Positions 42,301 through 50,160 of a stretch of DNA of 64,000 bases are shown piece by piece. Where the stretch lies: the NCBI GenBank assembly GCA_029224185.1, contig CM055207.1, positions 13,569,248-13,633,247 of the forward strand, written 5' to 3'. Numbering within the stretch: position 1 is the first letter of the stretch; the number at the start of each line of letters is the position of its first letter. Source of the stretch: Karalla daura (lineage: Eukaryota; Chordata; Actinopteri; Chaetodontiformes; Leiognathidae). Under the pieces are notes generated by a model. The model was not told where the DNA came from, made no database searches, and saw only the letters and a program-made list of their open reading frames with translations. The translations under genes were made by a program, and so were the position numbers.

Positions 42301-44923
42301 ATCTCCCTCTCTCTCTCTTTCTCTCCAGATGGCCGCCCGCTCTGAGCTTGGTTCTGCTCACGGTTTCTGCCGGTTAAAATGAAGCATTTCCTCACCGCCG
42401 TCACACGGCAGCTTGCTCGTATGCGAGATTTGTTGGGCCGTGTGTTTGTATACGTTCAATAAAAGTTCGCTGCGTCCATCTGTCTGTCCCTCCATCCTGT
42501 GGGATAGAAACCGGAGGACCCAGGACGAGCATGCGAGCTCCACACAGAAGAGGGAACCGTTTCCAAACAGGGGACCTTCATGCGAGGTGACAGCGCTGTT
42601 CACAAGGTCCAAGTCACGGTGCGCTGGACTGAATTGAATAAGCCATTATGCAGCAGACACACGTTTCATTCTGGGGCTGGCCGGCTCCTTTGCTGCATGT
42701 CATTCCCCCAATGCCCTCCGCCCGGTTTCTCTGTCTCTCTCCACTGTCTCTCAAAAGTACAGCCAGGAAATCGTCAATTTAAGAAAAAATAAATAAATGT
42801 GGAAGATTCATTTGAGGATTCAACCGTCAATCAGCTTGTCAATTAAATGTCTCGAACCGATGAGAGATGAGATAAAAAAGAGGCTTCCTTCAGTTTGAGC
42901 TCCCCTTGTCCTCTCCACGTCCTCGGAGAAAACAAATGGAGGCAGCATCTGAGGGAATTCATGTTTAGGTCAATTAGAGGATTAAAAGAAGAGTGAAAGA
43001 AAGGATAGCGACCCACTAAGAGTGTTTTCCCTGCCTTCATCCAAAATGAGCCAGAGACAGGTCCAACAGACCCCAATGACACCGTTTAAGTACAAATCAG
43101 GTAAGATAATGGAGGGATGGATATCGTTGGTGGATTTTTTAAACAGGACATGAACACGGCTGCTCTTTTTCTTGTTTCAAACCAACAGTCGAGACTTATT
43201 TAGAAGCGTGACGACAATTAGTCCATAACATTAGCCGTGGCTGTTTACCTGAGATGGTCATTCAGCTTCCTCCTGAAGAAAAGCTTTGTCTGATGGGGTC
43301 GAAATGAAAGCAAAGGACAAGGAGGTGGGGGAAAAAAAGACTGAAACTCATCTGCGTTTTGCTATTTGTGCGACACGCACGACTGCCTACAGTCTGAGCG
43401 GCTCTAATTAAATCCCGCACATCAGCATACTCCGCTAATGACTCCGACACAGGCTACACAGCTCATACGCTGCACATCGGCACAACACACACAGCGTGGA
43501 GCCGAGCAGGCGAACATTTCAAATGAATGAATCTGATGATTAATGGATTAGTGTTAACCGATGCAAAACATGCAAAATACGGTTTCGCCCAAGTAAATGT
43601 TGTCCCTGGATCAGCTACTAACTTGTTTGTCCAGGATCAACATCACAACGAACAAAAAGGCGGCACTTCTTGCATAAACATCGCCACCCATAAAGAGAAA
43701 AACACATATTTCACTCCAAATCACAGCCATTTTGGGGGGTGGGGTAACTGCTACATACGTTTGGATAAATTTGCTTGAAAAATAAACGTTACAGGACATG
43801 TGGTAACATTCTTGCATATGCCAGGTTGAGCTAAGCTAAGCAAGCTAAACCCCATCTTCGATTGCAAATGGTTTCGGGGGATTTAATGCATATCAGCAAA
43901 TCATGTAACATCTATTCCCCGCACACAAATATGTTAAATGGGTATAAATAACAATTAACATACCCTAAAATGTTAGGGAAATCTAAACAAAGATACCATT
44001 TGGATTGGCTGTGGTTTGTTTTTAAATGAGTATACAGTGTTACCTGCACTCAATAAGTGCTGCTGATTGATTATTGAGACGTTGATCCTGGACCAACAAG
44101 CTCAGCGGAGGAGCACGGTGACTTGGTGGAAGCAGCTGGTTCTGGTGTCAGGGCGGGTAACTCCTCTGACCCTCGGCTGACAACAACACCTGCTTTCCCT
44201 GCTTTTCGGTTTCGGCTCGGCTGAGCTGAGCTGAGCTGAGCTGAGCTGACGGAGCCGCTGTGACAGGCTGCAACAGTCCGTGCAGGGTTCAGTCCCTCCG
44301 CACACCGCGGCACCGGCGGCTCCCTGTCATGATACCCCGGCCAGGGGGGGTGGGAGGGGGAGGGAGGGAGGGAGGCGGGATGGGTGTGTGTGTGTGTACG
44401 TGCGTGTGTGTGTGTGTGTGTCAGACAAATAAGCGCCCTCTTAATTGCACAATGCGCCTTAATGGCCCCATTAATTAGTTAAGAGGCTGGTTGGAAGGTG
44501 ACGGACCCGCGGCGGCTTTGTCGGAATATCGCACATATCGTGATATCGCACCGTCAATAAATCTGCCGGTTCATTGTGACACGGGTATCCGCTGCCAGCA
44601 TCGCTCTGAATTACCGCCAAAAGCTTATCAATACATACCCCACAAATATTATTTATCTGATTTACTTCACGTTTCCCGCAGGTTTTTTTTCTTTCTTTTT
44701 CTTCTTTTTCGTCTCTGCCCGACAACATAAAATGCGGCTCAGGTCACCAGAGCGTGACAGTCACGGGACATAAAGGAAGAAAATCAGGCCACAATACAGA
44801 ATGAGCCCTTTCTCTCCATCCTCCTCCTCCTCCTCCTCGGCAGGTACATACCTCTGCCAGCAGCGGTAGCCACAGGCAGGCCCCTCCGATCAGGCTCAGC
44901 ATCAGGCGGCCGCTCAGCTCCAT
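24512..44923 (-). CDS. prss12: Neurotrypsin with a degenerate (pseudo)protease domain; gene overview
   Basis: Fourteen coding exons join in phase to 2685 nt (894 aa; human is about 875). Order: signal peptide (1-24), short linker, kringle (about 42-117), SRCR1 (about 120-224), SRCR2 (about 227-333), SRCR3 (about 336-440), SRCR4 (about 457-560), linker, trypsin-like domain (about 604-831) and a His-rich tail (832-894). Mammalian neurotrypsin is a secreted neuronal protease that cleaves agrin at synapses. Here the catalytic His is Ser638 and the catalytic Ser is Ala781; only Asp680 of the triad remains. The activation motif (R-IIGG in human) is absent. The protein is therefore predicted to be secreted and non-catalytic, perhaps acting through its kringle and SRCR domains. 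A TRIM gene lies inside its second intron on the other strand. Confidence 0.93.
25003..25442 (-). other. prss12 intron 13
   Basis: AT-richer unique sequence with CACACAC stretches near 25144. Nothing else recognised. Confidence 0.6.
25443..25711 (-). CDS. prss12: prss12 exon 13: protease-domain middle with Asp
   Basis: 269 nt between CCCTCCAG and GTATAT. It reads FGNDPSRYVVRVGASEQTL, then HRKFKGQSGGHDLALLKL, NAACLPSADAASGG and MVTTGWAGP. HDLALL carries the triad Asp (residue 680), the only triad member kept. It aligns with YGNSTRSYAVRVG and DIALVRL of human neurotrypsin. Confidence 0.92.
25861..25983 (-). CDS. prss12: prss12 exon 12: N-terminal protease segment, His lost
   Basis: 123 nt between GTGTGTCAG and GTGAGT. 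It reads TTWPWQVSLWLQSEGEDG, then CSGTLISPCWALTSASCVS. It aligns with GGWPWQVSLRLKSSHGDG and LLSSCWVLTAAHCFKR of human neurotrypsin. The TAAHC motif holding the catalytic His is TSASC here, coded TCC at the His position, so the change needs more than one substitution from a His codon. Confidence 0.93.
26621..26914 (-). CDS. prss12: prss12 exon 11: SRCR4 second half and pro-peptide linker
   Basis: 294 nt. SRCR part: YGQGKGPIHLDQVRCTGKEE to REDAGVRCDV. A Pro/Gln/Arg-rich linker and CGLRKLLDGAGKRRSQGDDN follow. In human the equivalent is CGLRLLHRRQKRIIGGKN, where the bond before IIGG is cut for activation. Here KR is followed by RSQG, with no hydrophobic pair and no Gly-Gly, so the classical new N-terminus cannot form. 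The Cys that tethers the pro-part (CGLR) is kept. Confidence 0.92.
27318..27459 (-). CDS. prss12: prss12 exon 10: SRCR4 first half
   Basis: 142 nt between TCTGTCAG and GTCAGT. It reads GPLVRLVGGSSRKEGRVEVY, then GDWGSICDSGWNDLNAAVVC and RQLGH. This is the canonical start of a scavenger receptor cysteine-rich domain. Confidence 0.93.
27319..28700 (-). other. prss12 intron 9 and adjoining repeats
   Basis: The intron proper is 27460-28700. It contains TG/CA repeats (about 27499-27538 and 27694-27718), an A-rich block (about 27878-27912) and otherwise unique sequence. A further CA tract (about 27280-27303) lies just beyond exon 10, in intron 10. No gene seen. Confidence 0.5.
28701..28921 (-). 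CDS. prss12: prss12 exon 9: SRCR3 second half and inter-domain linker
   Basis: 221 nt between AATTTCAG and GTCAGA. It reads GHAEVVVDGTFGEGAGLILL, then DDVHCEGSETSLLDCSRG, DCSHSEDVGVRC, and a linker PDPDTNEVPVIAPAT joining SRCR3 to SRCR4. Confidence 0.92.
28922..29409 (-). other. prss12 intron 8
   Basis: AT-rich unique sequence with a short run of CAGTAACTTACAGTGAATTA-type repeats near 29345-29380. Nothing else seen. Confidence 0.6.
29410..29551 (-). CDS. prss12: prss12 exon 8: SRCR3 first half
   Basis: 142 nt between GTGTTTCAG and GTGGGG. It reads DGVVRLVGGDSPWEGRVEVF, then GDWGTVCDDHWNQQHAEVVC and RQLGYR. Confidence 0.93.
29938..30116 (-). CDS. prss12: prss12 exon 7: SRCR2 second half
   Basis: 179 nt between TGTGTTAG and GTGCAC. 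It reads GVAKAWSWAHFGQGSGPILL, then DAVKCTGNELFLDQCPHG and DHMEDAGVSCSPYT. It is closely like human GIAKAWHQAYFGEGSGPV. The exon abuts CA microsatellites on both sides. Confidence 0.93.
30117..31773 (-). other. prss12 intron 6
   Basis: Contains a CA tract (30119-30140), a dispersed fish repeat copy (30597-30745) and unique sequence. Short ORFs here resemble nothing known. Confidence 0.55.
30597..30745 (-). repeat. Dispersed fish repeat, copy 3
   Basis: CTCACACCCAGGGGCAGTTT, ACAGTCCCTAACTGACC, ACGCATGTTTTTTGACTGTGG and AACATGCAAACGCTACGC occur in family order. Confidence 0.75.
31774..31921 (-). CDS. prss12: prss12 exon 6: SRCR2 first half
   Basis: 148 nt between GCCCTCAG and GTACGT. It reads SGPPLRLVGGEEDFEGRVEV, then GRWGSVCDDQWDDRDAEVVC and RQLGFG. 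Confidence 0.93.
31922..32399 (-). other. prss12 intron 5 with perfect hairpin
   Basis: Unique sequence holding a perfect 15-bp inverted repeat at 32231-32264. Confidence 0.6.
32231..32264. repeat. Perfect 15-bp inverted repeat with GAAA loop
   Basis: GTACACCTTTGGCCA (32231-32245), GAAA, then its exact reverse complement (32250-32264). Confidence 0.95.
32400..32578 (-). CDS. prss12: prss12 exon 5: SRCR1 second half
   Basis: 179 nt between GCTTCGCAG and GTCAGT. It reads DIGTALRHSQFGSGSGLFHY, then ERLGCRGDENSLSKC and DCSHGNEAAVVCAPPE. It aligns with the first SRCR domain of four-SRCR neurotrypsins. Confidence 0.92.
32665..32803 (-). CDS. prss12: prss12 exon 4: SRCR1 first half
   Basis: 139 nt between TGTCCTCAG and GTAGGA. 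It reads AARLVGSSSDSGRVEVYLNG, then QWGAVCDSHWTDRDASVICR and QLGLG. Confidence 0.93.
32804..33623 (-). other. prss12 intron 3
   Basis: Unique AT-rich sequence with a CTCF-like motif at 33152-33165. No gene seen. Confidence 0.6.
33152..33165 (+). promoter_or_regulatory. CTCF-like motif
   Basis: GGCCACTTGGGGGCAGCAG matches the CTCF core CCASYAGRKGGCRS at 13 of 14 positions. Confidence 0.4.
33624..33866 (-). CDS. prss12: prss12 exon 3: kringle domain
   Basis: 243 nt between CTCTGTGCAG and GTACGA. It reads CSEGFTELGYYNGTVSQTDS, then CLKWTEFPDYVMQYPGRGLG, DHSYCRNPDRESNPWCFF and GWAYCDC. The Cys pattern and the CRNPD..PWC motif are typical of kringles. As in mammals, one exon encodes the domain. 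Confidence 0.95.
35261..35317. repeat. Compound (CT)n(CA)n microsatellite
   Basis: CT run switching directly to a CA run. Confidence 0.9.
35565..35580 (+). promoter_or_regulatory. ISRE-like element upstream of TRIM gene
   Basis: GAAAGTGAAAGTAAAG fits the IRF/ISRE pattern GAAANNGAAA with a third AAA-type half-site. It is followed by GGGAATCACC, one base off an NF-kappaB site. It lies about 85 nt before a strong GTAAGT donor that could end a 5'UTR exon of the TRIM gene. This is the arrangement expected for an interferon-induced promoter. Confidence 0.45.
35590..35649 (+). other. Possible TRIM 5'UTR exon (start approximate)
   Basis: The donor GTAAGT at 35650 can pair with the acceptor CTGTCAG ending at 36702, three bases before the TRIM ATG. 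The left edge is inferred from spacing to the ISRE-like element. Confidence 0.35.
36235..36425 (-). repeat. Dispersed fish repeat, copy 4
   Basis: GTCTGCTGGAGCC, GGTGAAGGCAGGGAACACAC, TGGACAG and CTAGAGTCTCCAATTGAC occur in family order. It lies in the putative TRIM 5' intron. Confidence 0.75.
36705..38396 (+). CDS. TRIM-family E3 ubiquitin ligase (RING, B-boxes, coiled coil, PRY-SPRY)
   Basis: An intact single-exon ORF of 563 aa. The RING finger (15-54) has C15-x2-C18, C30-G-H32, C35-x2-C38 and C51-P-I-C54. A first B-box-like zinc module starts at C96/C99, and B-box 2 spans about 148-178. A coiled coil fills about 185-300. PRY-SPRY (about 370-555) contains LLDPETAHPLL and ends near GPIAIVPV. 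TRIM proteins of this class are ubiquitin ligases, many in antiviral or immune signalling. The substrate here is unknown. A CTGTCAG acceptor lies just before the ATG, suggesting an upstream non-coding exon. Nested in the prss12 intron on the opposite strand. The exact orthologue among the expanded fish TRIMs cannot be told. Confidence 0.93.
   Translation: MASSCSLLSEEQLLCSICLDVFNQPVSTPCGHNFCMACITQYWGSAPACRCPICKETFERMPDMKVNTFISELASQFKSLQMTEALAGKAAGPVMCDVCADPPREAVKSCLECLTAFCDSHLEPHHRAAGLRRHTLVDPAAGLEDRTCREHPRLLTLFCRDEQVLLCDVCARSRHADHDYVPLQRASAEKKGLLEEADVRAERMIQERRHKVRVLKEAVEQSRADTADVIANGVRDLAALVSGIQKSQTELVEVMEEKQKAAEEEAEGLINTMEQEVAKLQATRTKLDELKQSDDHVGFLQSYPDPSLVPHTMDLSNFSFNRHGEINCMKKSLRETVSKLQMLLGKLSAEIKRFSEGKDPSGDATLRFMRQYEEEVLLDPETAHPLLVLSGDRKQVWYRMRPDWWSNQDFLNPKKFVEHLAVLGERGFSSRRFYFEVSVGEKTEWCLGVASESVQRRASLCRGPHSGLWAIWFLEDRFETFCCPSVAVHLGKVERVGVFVDYDRGQVSFYDTDTASLIHSFSECVFTDDLYPYFNPCDNEYGSNLGPIAIVPVSQTGASDTSP
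38555..38560 (+). terminator. TRIM gene poly(A) signal
   Basis: AATAAA in TATTAATAAAAGCTATG, about 160 nt after the TRIM stop codon. Confidence 0.6.
39301..39349. repeat. (GT)n microsatellite
   Basis: GT run with one GG interruption. Confidence 0.95.
40386..40428 (-). CDS. prss12: prss12 exon 2: 43-nt microexon
   Basis: Between GTCTGCAG and GTAAGT-type TCAG/GTAAG. It reads VVAEDSYLNEVQNS and joins exon 1 in phase 0 and the kringle exon in phase 1. Human neurotrypsin has a long basic Pro-rich segment here; this gene has about 17 residues between signal peptide and kringle. The call rests on splice sites and matching phases, not on homology. Confidence 0.65.
40740..40890 (-). repeat. Dispersed fish repeat, copy 5
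   Basis: TTCACCCTGGACAGGTCATC, CATCCATCACAGGACTCACA, CCTCGGGGCAACTGACC and GTGTGTGGACTGTGGAACC occur in family order. Confidence 0.7.
43598..43651 (+). repeat. Small palindromic repeat, copy A
   Basis: GTTGTCCCTGGATC to GTCCAGGATCAACATC: imperfect inverted arms around a short centre. It matches 47234-47284 over about 50 bp, and one arm matches 44080-44101 in reverse. Confidence 0.6.
44216..44247. repeat. (GAGCT)n tandem array
   Basis: Five to six GAGCT units. A shorter run of the same unit occurs in the camk2g 3'UTR near 16353-16372. Confidence 0.85.
44852..44923 (-). CDS. prss12: prss12 exon 1: signal peptide
   Basis: The ATG is followed by MELSGRLMLSLIGGACLWL and PLLAE, then GTATGT. A short N-region, hydrophobic core and small residues near the end make a good secretory signal peptide. 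The frame joins exon 2 in phase 0. Context GCCAAGGATGG is a fair Kozak match. Upstream is a (GA)n-rich, CpG-containing region that may hold the promoter. Confidence 0.8.
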
Positions 44924-44977
44924 CCTTGGCCCGGTGCGTCCTCCTCACAGCCCGGAGAGCCGCCGCCGCTGCGCGCC

Positions 44978-45318
44978 CATCTCTCTGTCTCTCTCTCTCT
45001 CGCTCTCTCTTTCTCCCTCTCTCTCTCTCTCTCTCTCTCTCCCTCCGCACCTGTCCCGCCGCTGGAGGACGTGTGAGGATGAGCGTGGGAGGGTCCGTAC
45101 ACGCACAAGAATGGGTGCGGCACTCTTTCTCCCTCTCTCTCTGTTCCTTTCTCTCTCTCTCTCTCTCTCTCCCTCCCCTTCTCACTCACACACCGATCCA
45201 GCTCTGGGTAAAATTGTGTTGAGCTCTGCAAAAACCTGACGCCATAAGCATATCTCTCTCTCTCTCCCCCTTACACTCTTTCACGCACATAAACACATTC
45301 ACATCCTCCCTCTCTCTG

Positions 45319-45378
<60 letters not shown>

Positions 45379-45645
45379 CCTCTGTCTCAAACACACATTC
45401 TCTTTTTCTGTCTCTCACTTTCTCTCTCTCACACACACACTTTGTCTCTTTCTCTCTCTTTCATTTCCTACACACACAAATATACTCTCTCTCACACGCT
45501 CTCTGTTATTCTCTGTCTTTCACACACACACACACACACACTCTTCGTGTCTTTCACACACAAACCTCTGTCTCACACACATACACTATTTTCCTGTCTC
45601 CCTCTCACTCCCTCTCTCTCTCTCACACACGCACACACACCTTGA
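44978..45645. repeat. CT- and CA-rich low-complexity block upstream of prss12
   Basis: Alternating (CT)n and (CA)n tracts, including a pure CA run at 45324-45376. It overlaps the expected prss12 5'UTR/promoter region. Confidence 0.85.
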
Positions 45646-46069
45646 GTTACAGTGTCAGGTAAGAGTAGTGGCACAGATGGTTCTGTGTCTGGCTGCAGGT
45701 GCAGATGTGGGCTGTGCCAAACAGTCTCTTCAAGTTGATAGATGGACGTCACTGGCGTCTTGCAATCAGACTGTGATGGAAAGAAAACAAACACAGTGCT
45801 TGCATCTATCTTGCATGTTTTTTTTGCTGATGCAAGAATAATCCGCTCTGCTTTATGGCTATTGGACAAATGAAGCATCGCTTTGATGCTCTCCAAGTTG
45901 CCCACATGGGCTCCTCTTAACGTGCCGATCATCTGCAAGATAAAAGAAGCCGCATCGTCTTTTGTCACGTTGAATAAATGGTCTTTATCTCAGAGAAACA
46001 CCCCGGGTATTAAGCTCGCCCAAGCCTGTTACAGATCACAGGCAATCACAGCGTCCAAAAACTTACAAC

Positions 46070-46190
46070 ATCCATCCATTATCTGCACTTTGTGCTGGTG
46101 TTGCAGGCGTCTACTGGTGCCTATCTCCAGCTCACATTGGGCAAAGGACAGTGATGGACAGGCCTCCAGGCCATCACAGCATGCACACAT
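46070..46190 (-). repeat. Dispersed fish repeat, copy 6
   Basis: CATCCATCCATTATCTGCAC, GTGCCTATCTCCAGCTCAC and GGACAGGCCTCCAGGCCATC represent the 5' (as read here) part of the family. Confidence 0.65.
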
Positions 46191-46775
46191 AATTTACTCT
46201 ATCGTGCACAGGATAATCACTACGGGACATTTAATCCTTGAATCTTTTAAAATAGAACAATAAAAAAGAAAATGAAATGTCTAAAATTCACCGAAGTACA
46301 TCTTTTTACATCTTATCTGTCACCTGTGTGTAAATGTCTCTCAAACCAGTAGGCACTGTCAGAAATCAGAATTCATCGAGAAATTGTTGTAAATTATTGA
46401 AATGTAGTAATATTTCCCATTTCTCCATGTTGTTCTTAGCACTGTGGCTCCTCCTTGTGAAAGCTACTGAAATGTAATCAGCTCTGTGAGGAAACATCCA
46501 AAACAGAGGACTGGCTGTGAAATGAAGCCGGCGCAGCAAAGATTTTGGCTCATGTTGACAAAACGTCTTCCAAGGAAACACACACTTTGATTATTTGTGG
46601 ACAACACTGCCTGAACGCGTTTGCCTCAAAACAGTATATTTAAAGCTGATCCAAGACGAAGCGTTTCAGATCAGCGCAGATAAAAGCCGAGCCAGCTGCC
46701 AGGTCGTTTTGTCTTCACTCAGCAGTTGGACTGTGGTGCTGCAGAGAAGTGGTCTGCTCAGCTGTTTCCATCTTC

Positions 46776-46778
<3 letters not shown>

Positions 46779-46850
<72 letters not shown>
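46779..46850. repeat. (GT)n microsatellite, 72 nt
   Basis: 36 uninterrupted GT units. Confidence 0.97.
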
Positions 46851-46851
<1 letters not shown>

Positions 46852-47233
46852 GGTATCAAAGAATGCAATCACACTGAGCTGCAGTGAGCATGCGTGCAGA
46901 GCTAAATCACACAGGAGACAAGGGGAAACTGTCTGGACAACAGTAGCTAGTGGAGGTGGATTTTCATGCGCTGGCCATTTTCTCAAATGTCAGCTCAATA
47001 TAAGGGATAAAACGACAAATGTGAAAAATGACACTGCGTCTGTTTTGTATGACATTCTACAACCTCACTATATTGCTCCATTATGAGACAAGCAAAAAAA
47101 AAAGAAGAAATCCTCACATTTTAGATGCTGGAATTGGATACTATCTGGCATTTAAGGCTTGATGAAAACGCACAGCAGAGATTAAAATGATTCATGTTCG
47201 CCGTCCTCAGTGTTGGACGATGATGAAAAAGAA

Positions 47234-47284
47234 AATATTGTCCCTGGATCGACCACTGGCTTGTTTGTCCAGGATCAACACTCC
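47234..47284 (+). repeat. Small palindromic repeat, copy B
   Basis: ATTGTCCCTGGATCG to GTCCAGGATCAACACTCC, same orientation as copy A at 43598-43651. Confidence 0.6.
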
Positions 47285-48618
47285 AAACACACATCCTCAT
47301 TCATACATAAATTTTGAATATTGAAATCAAAACAGGCGAAGCTAAACAGAGATGCCACCCCCTATCTCCAAATTTGACATTTTACACGTTCTGGCTTCTA
47401 CACAGGTATGTGAAGACACATGACTGCAAGGAAGCAGCCCTGATTCCTACTGAATATCTGATTCTTCCTGCAATCCTGACTCAATCTGTTAACTTGACTT
47501 TGTGAAATTAGATGGGGCAGTGGTGTTCAAAGCCTCCAATTAGGCTGTTGCCACTGGATCAACGTTGTTACTGTAGTGTTTGTGTGGCGTCTGGGGGTCT
47601 CCTCAGGGATGCCAGACTTGGTGGTCACAGCTCTCCAGTATCCTAATTCATCTCTTCATTGTTTCAGCACCAAGCTCAATTGCTCTTCTGTAACTAAAGT
47701 TAACACACACTCCTCTCTCTCTCATGGTCACACCCTTACATACACACACACACACACCATCCATCACCCCCCTTGTGTGCTGTATCAGCACTGTGTTTTG
47801 ATGCCACATCGGCCAAGTCTCCTCTCATCCACAACACACTCACACAACAGGAAACACCTGAGCAGGAGACAGCTGTCAGTCACTCTCTCTGGCCTGAAAG
47901 CACGAGTGGCCTTTCATACTCTCACGCTCCTTCACCTCTTGGGCTCGGGACCAAAATGTGTTTTTCTGATGGGTTTTGAGAGCGAAGACATACCCCTGCC
48001 CGTGTTCGGTATATTACAGGAGTGAGGAGGCTCTGTTTCATAGAGCGTTAGCAGCAAATTAGGCACTTGTGTAACTCTCTATCCCTGTGCCACTGTGATC
48101 CCCTGAAGCTGCGCGAGAGAGATTAGCTAAATTCATCTACTTCACAGAGTTTTGTTTTACCCATAAGCCCCGGGGTGGGAGATTACTTGTGAAATTAAAC
48201 TTAAAAAAAGGAAAGTTTCATACTTTTCCCTGCCAACAGTGCCTTTGATGTTCGTGCTCAGCGACTCCAGCTTGCTATCTATCAGCTGCATCCAGTTCCT
48301 CTTATCATCTTCATCTTTCTCTCTGCGGTCATCTGTCTGTCTTTTCCCTCTGCTCTCCTTCCTAATTTTCTGTTTATTGCTTTGCAGTCTGGAAACAGCA
48401 TGAAAGTGGTGTAATAAAAAAAGTAATATCTGCTACATAAACACACACACACATGCGTGCACAGCGAGTGTACAGCATGTGTGCTTGTTTGCTCCTGCAA
48501 GCGTCTTTGTCTCTCCCTCTTTGTTTTTTTTCTCTTCCTAATACACACACACACACACACATGCCCATATGTGATCCTGGATGAGAGCTGGCATCACGCT
48601 GACTTTCGCAAGCGCCCG

Positions 48619-48632
48619 GTTGTCATGGCAAC
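48619..48632. promoter_or_regulatory. RFX X-box-like palindrome
   Basis: GTTGTCATGGCAAC: two half-sites of the X-box pattern GTNRCC/RGNAAC with one deviation. Confidence 0.35.
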
Positions 48633-49799
48633 GCTTCCTCTCGGATGTTGCAGTCCTTGACTGTTTTTTTTTTTTTTTTGTGTACGCCGTCCAGAACAAA
48701 GGGTGGCGAGAGGACGGGAATCATCTGAAAAAGAAAAAAAGAGGAAAAAAAAGGATAAATCACATCAAATTAAACGCGCTGGGGGCTTGTTGCTCCCCTG
48801 TCTGTCATGATGGATTGCTGCAAAATGTAAAAGCTTTGAAGATTAGCTCCAGACAAGCACACACACACACACACTTGGAGGTTTTGTTGTACAGTATTTA
48901 TTGTGTGTCTGAATGTGTGTGTGTGTGTGTGTGTGTGTGATGAAGTTCCACCCAGAAGCACTTCCTCAAATCCCATTACACCGCTTCCCACCCACCCCCC
49001 CCCCACCCTCCAATCCTCACAGCCAAGACAGTTGGTATGGTAACGGATCAGTAAAGCTCCAAATTTCTCTTTTTACGACTCATTACCGCTCGCTGCCGCC
49101 TTTTAATGTCACTGCCTCCGTAGCACGGCGGCGAGAAACACCATCACTAACCCGGATGACTGCAGGGATGAGGAGGGGTGTGTGGACGGGCTGGTGAGCA
49201 CAGTGGCAGTCATCCCCTCTGACGGCAATCTTCCTTGTAATATTTTAATTTCCCTCTGACTTCCTCCCAGTTGCAAGACCATTACGACGCTGCTTGTTGA
49301 CGCCTTCGCTCACCACAGGCCCGGTGCCTTGTTCTCCTTTGGAAACACGCCTCTAATCACCCTCTGACAGGGAGGTACAAACCAGCGGGGCCAAAGTGGC
49401 GCACAGGGTCGTGCTCTCACGTTTTACCTCCTGTGAAATCCAAAACGAAAAGGCGAGGCGGCGCTGATAAAAGCAGAAATGCCATGGGTGTACGAGCAGA
49501 TAGTGGGGAACACAAACTGAGTGTTGATTTGGCGGAAGAAAAAAAGAAAAAAAAAAAGAAGAAAAGATCACAGTTATTTTATCAGAAGCCGAATCCCTGT
49601 GGAGAGCTCTTGCTTCCTGCTCCGCACTTCCTCTCATCTCGCTGACAGCCGCTTCAGCGCAGGAGAAGAAATCAGGAGGATGGAGAGGGAAAGAGGGGAC
49701 ACGCTGAGGGTGGAGCACAGAAAGGGGAGAGAGCTCACATGAGATGAAAGGGCCGGAGCAAAAAGGCCCGACAGAATGAGTGTGTGATGTTATTATGTT

Positions 49800-50160
49800 A
49801 CACACGCCATTCATTCTCACACCTAGGGGCAATTTACAGTCTCCAATTAGCCATGTGTTTGGACCATGAAAGGAAACCAGAGTACCTGGAGAAAACCCAC
49901 GTGGACATGTGTGCCACAGCAGCAGGTCCTTCCCTCTGCGTCAGTAAATGATCATACCTGCTTTGAACATTAACGGTTTTCCAGGGATCTGCTGGAGCCT
50001 ATCCCAGATCACACCCAGCTGAAGGCAGGGAACACACCCTGGGACAGTCCAGGCTGGAGAAACAGACACATGAGACAGAGAGGCCTGGAGCTGAACAAGG
50101 GACCGTCTTGCTGGGAGGCGACAGCGCGGCCAATACTCCACTATGTCGCCCTTTTTCAAC
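49800..50160 (-). repeat. Dispersed fish repeat, copy 7 (longest)
   Basis: CACACCTAGGGGCAATTTAC, AAACCAGAGTACCTGGAG, CTGGAGCCTATCCCAG, GAAGGCAGGGAACACACC and TCTTGCTGGGAGGCGACAGC are all present. Block order is altered, as if two fragments of the same family were joined. Confidence 0.85.

Larger units (their letters stand above)
40429..44851 (-). other. prss12 intron 1 (4.4 kb)
   Basis: Contains a fish repeat copy (40740-40890), short CA tracts (about 41479-41500, 41605-41627), a small palindromic repeat (43598-43651), a GAGCT pentanucleotide array (44216-44247) and a TG tract (about 44385-44422). No gene recognised. Confidence 0.6.

Noticed and set aside
47576..48025. 149-codon plus-strand ORF in the prss12-cdr2 interval
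   Set aside because: No recognisable domain, biased composition, and no splice or promoter context.
49353..49832. 159-codon minus-strand ORF
   Set aside because: Overlaps repeat and A/T-run sequence, resembles no protein family I know.
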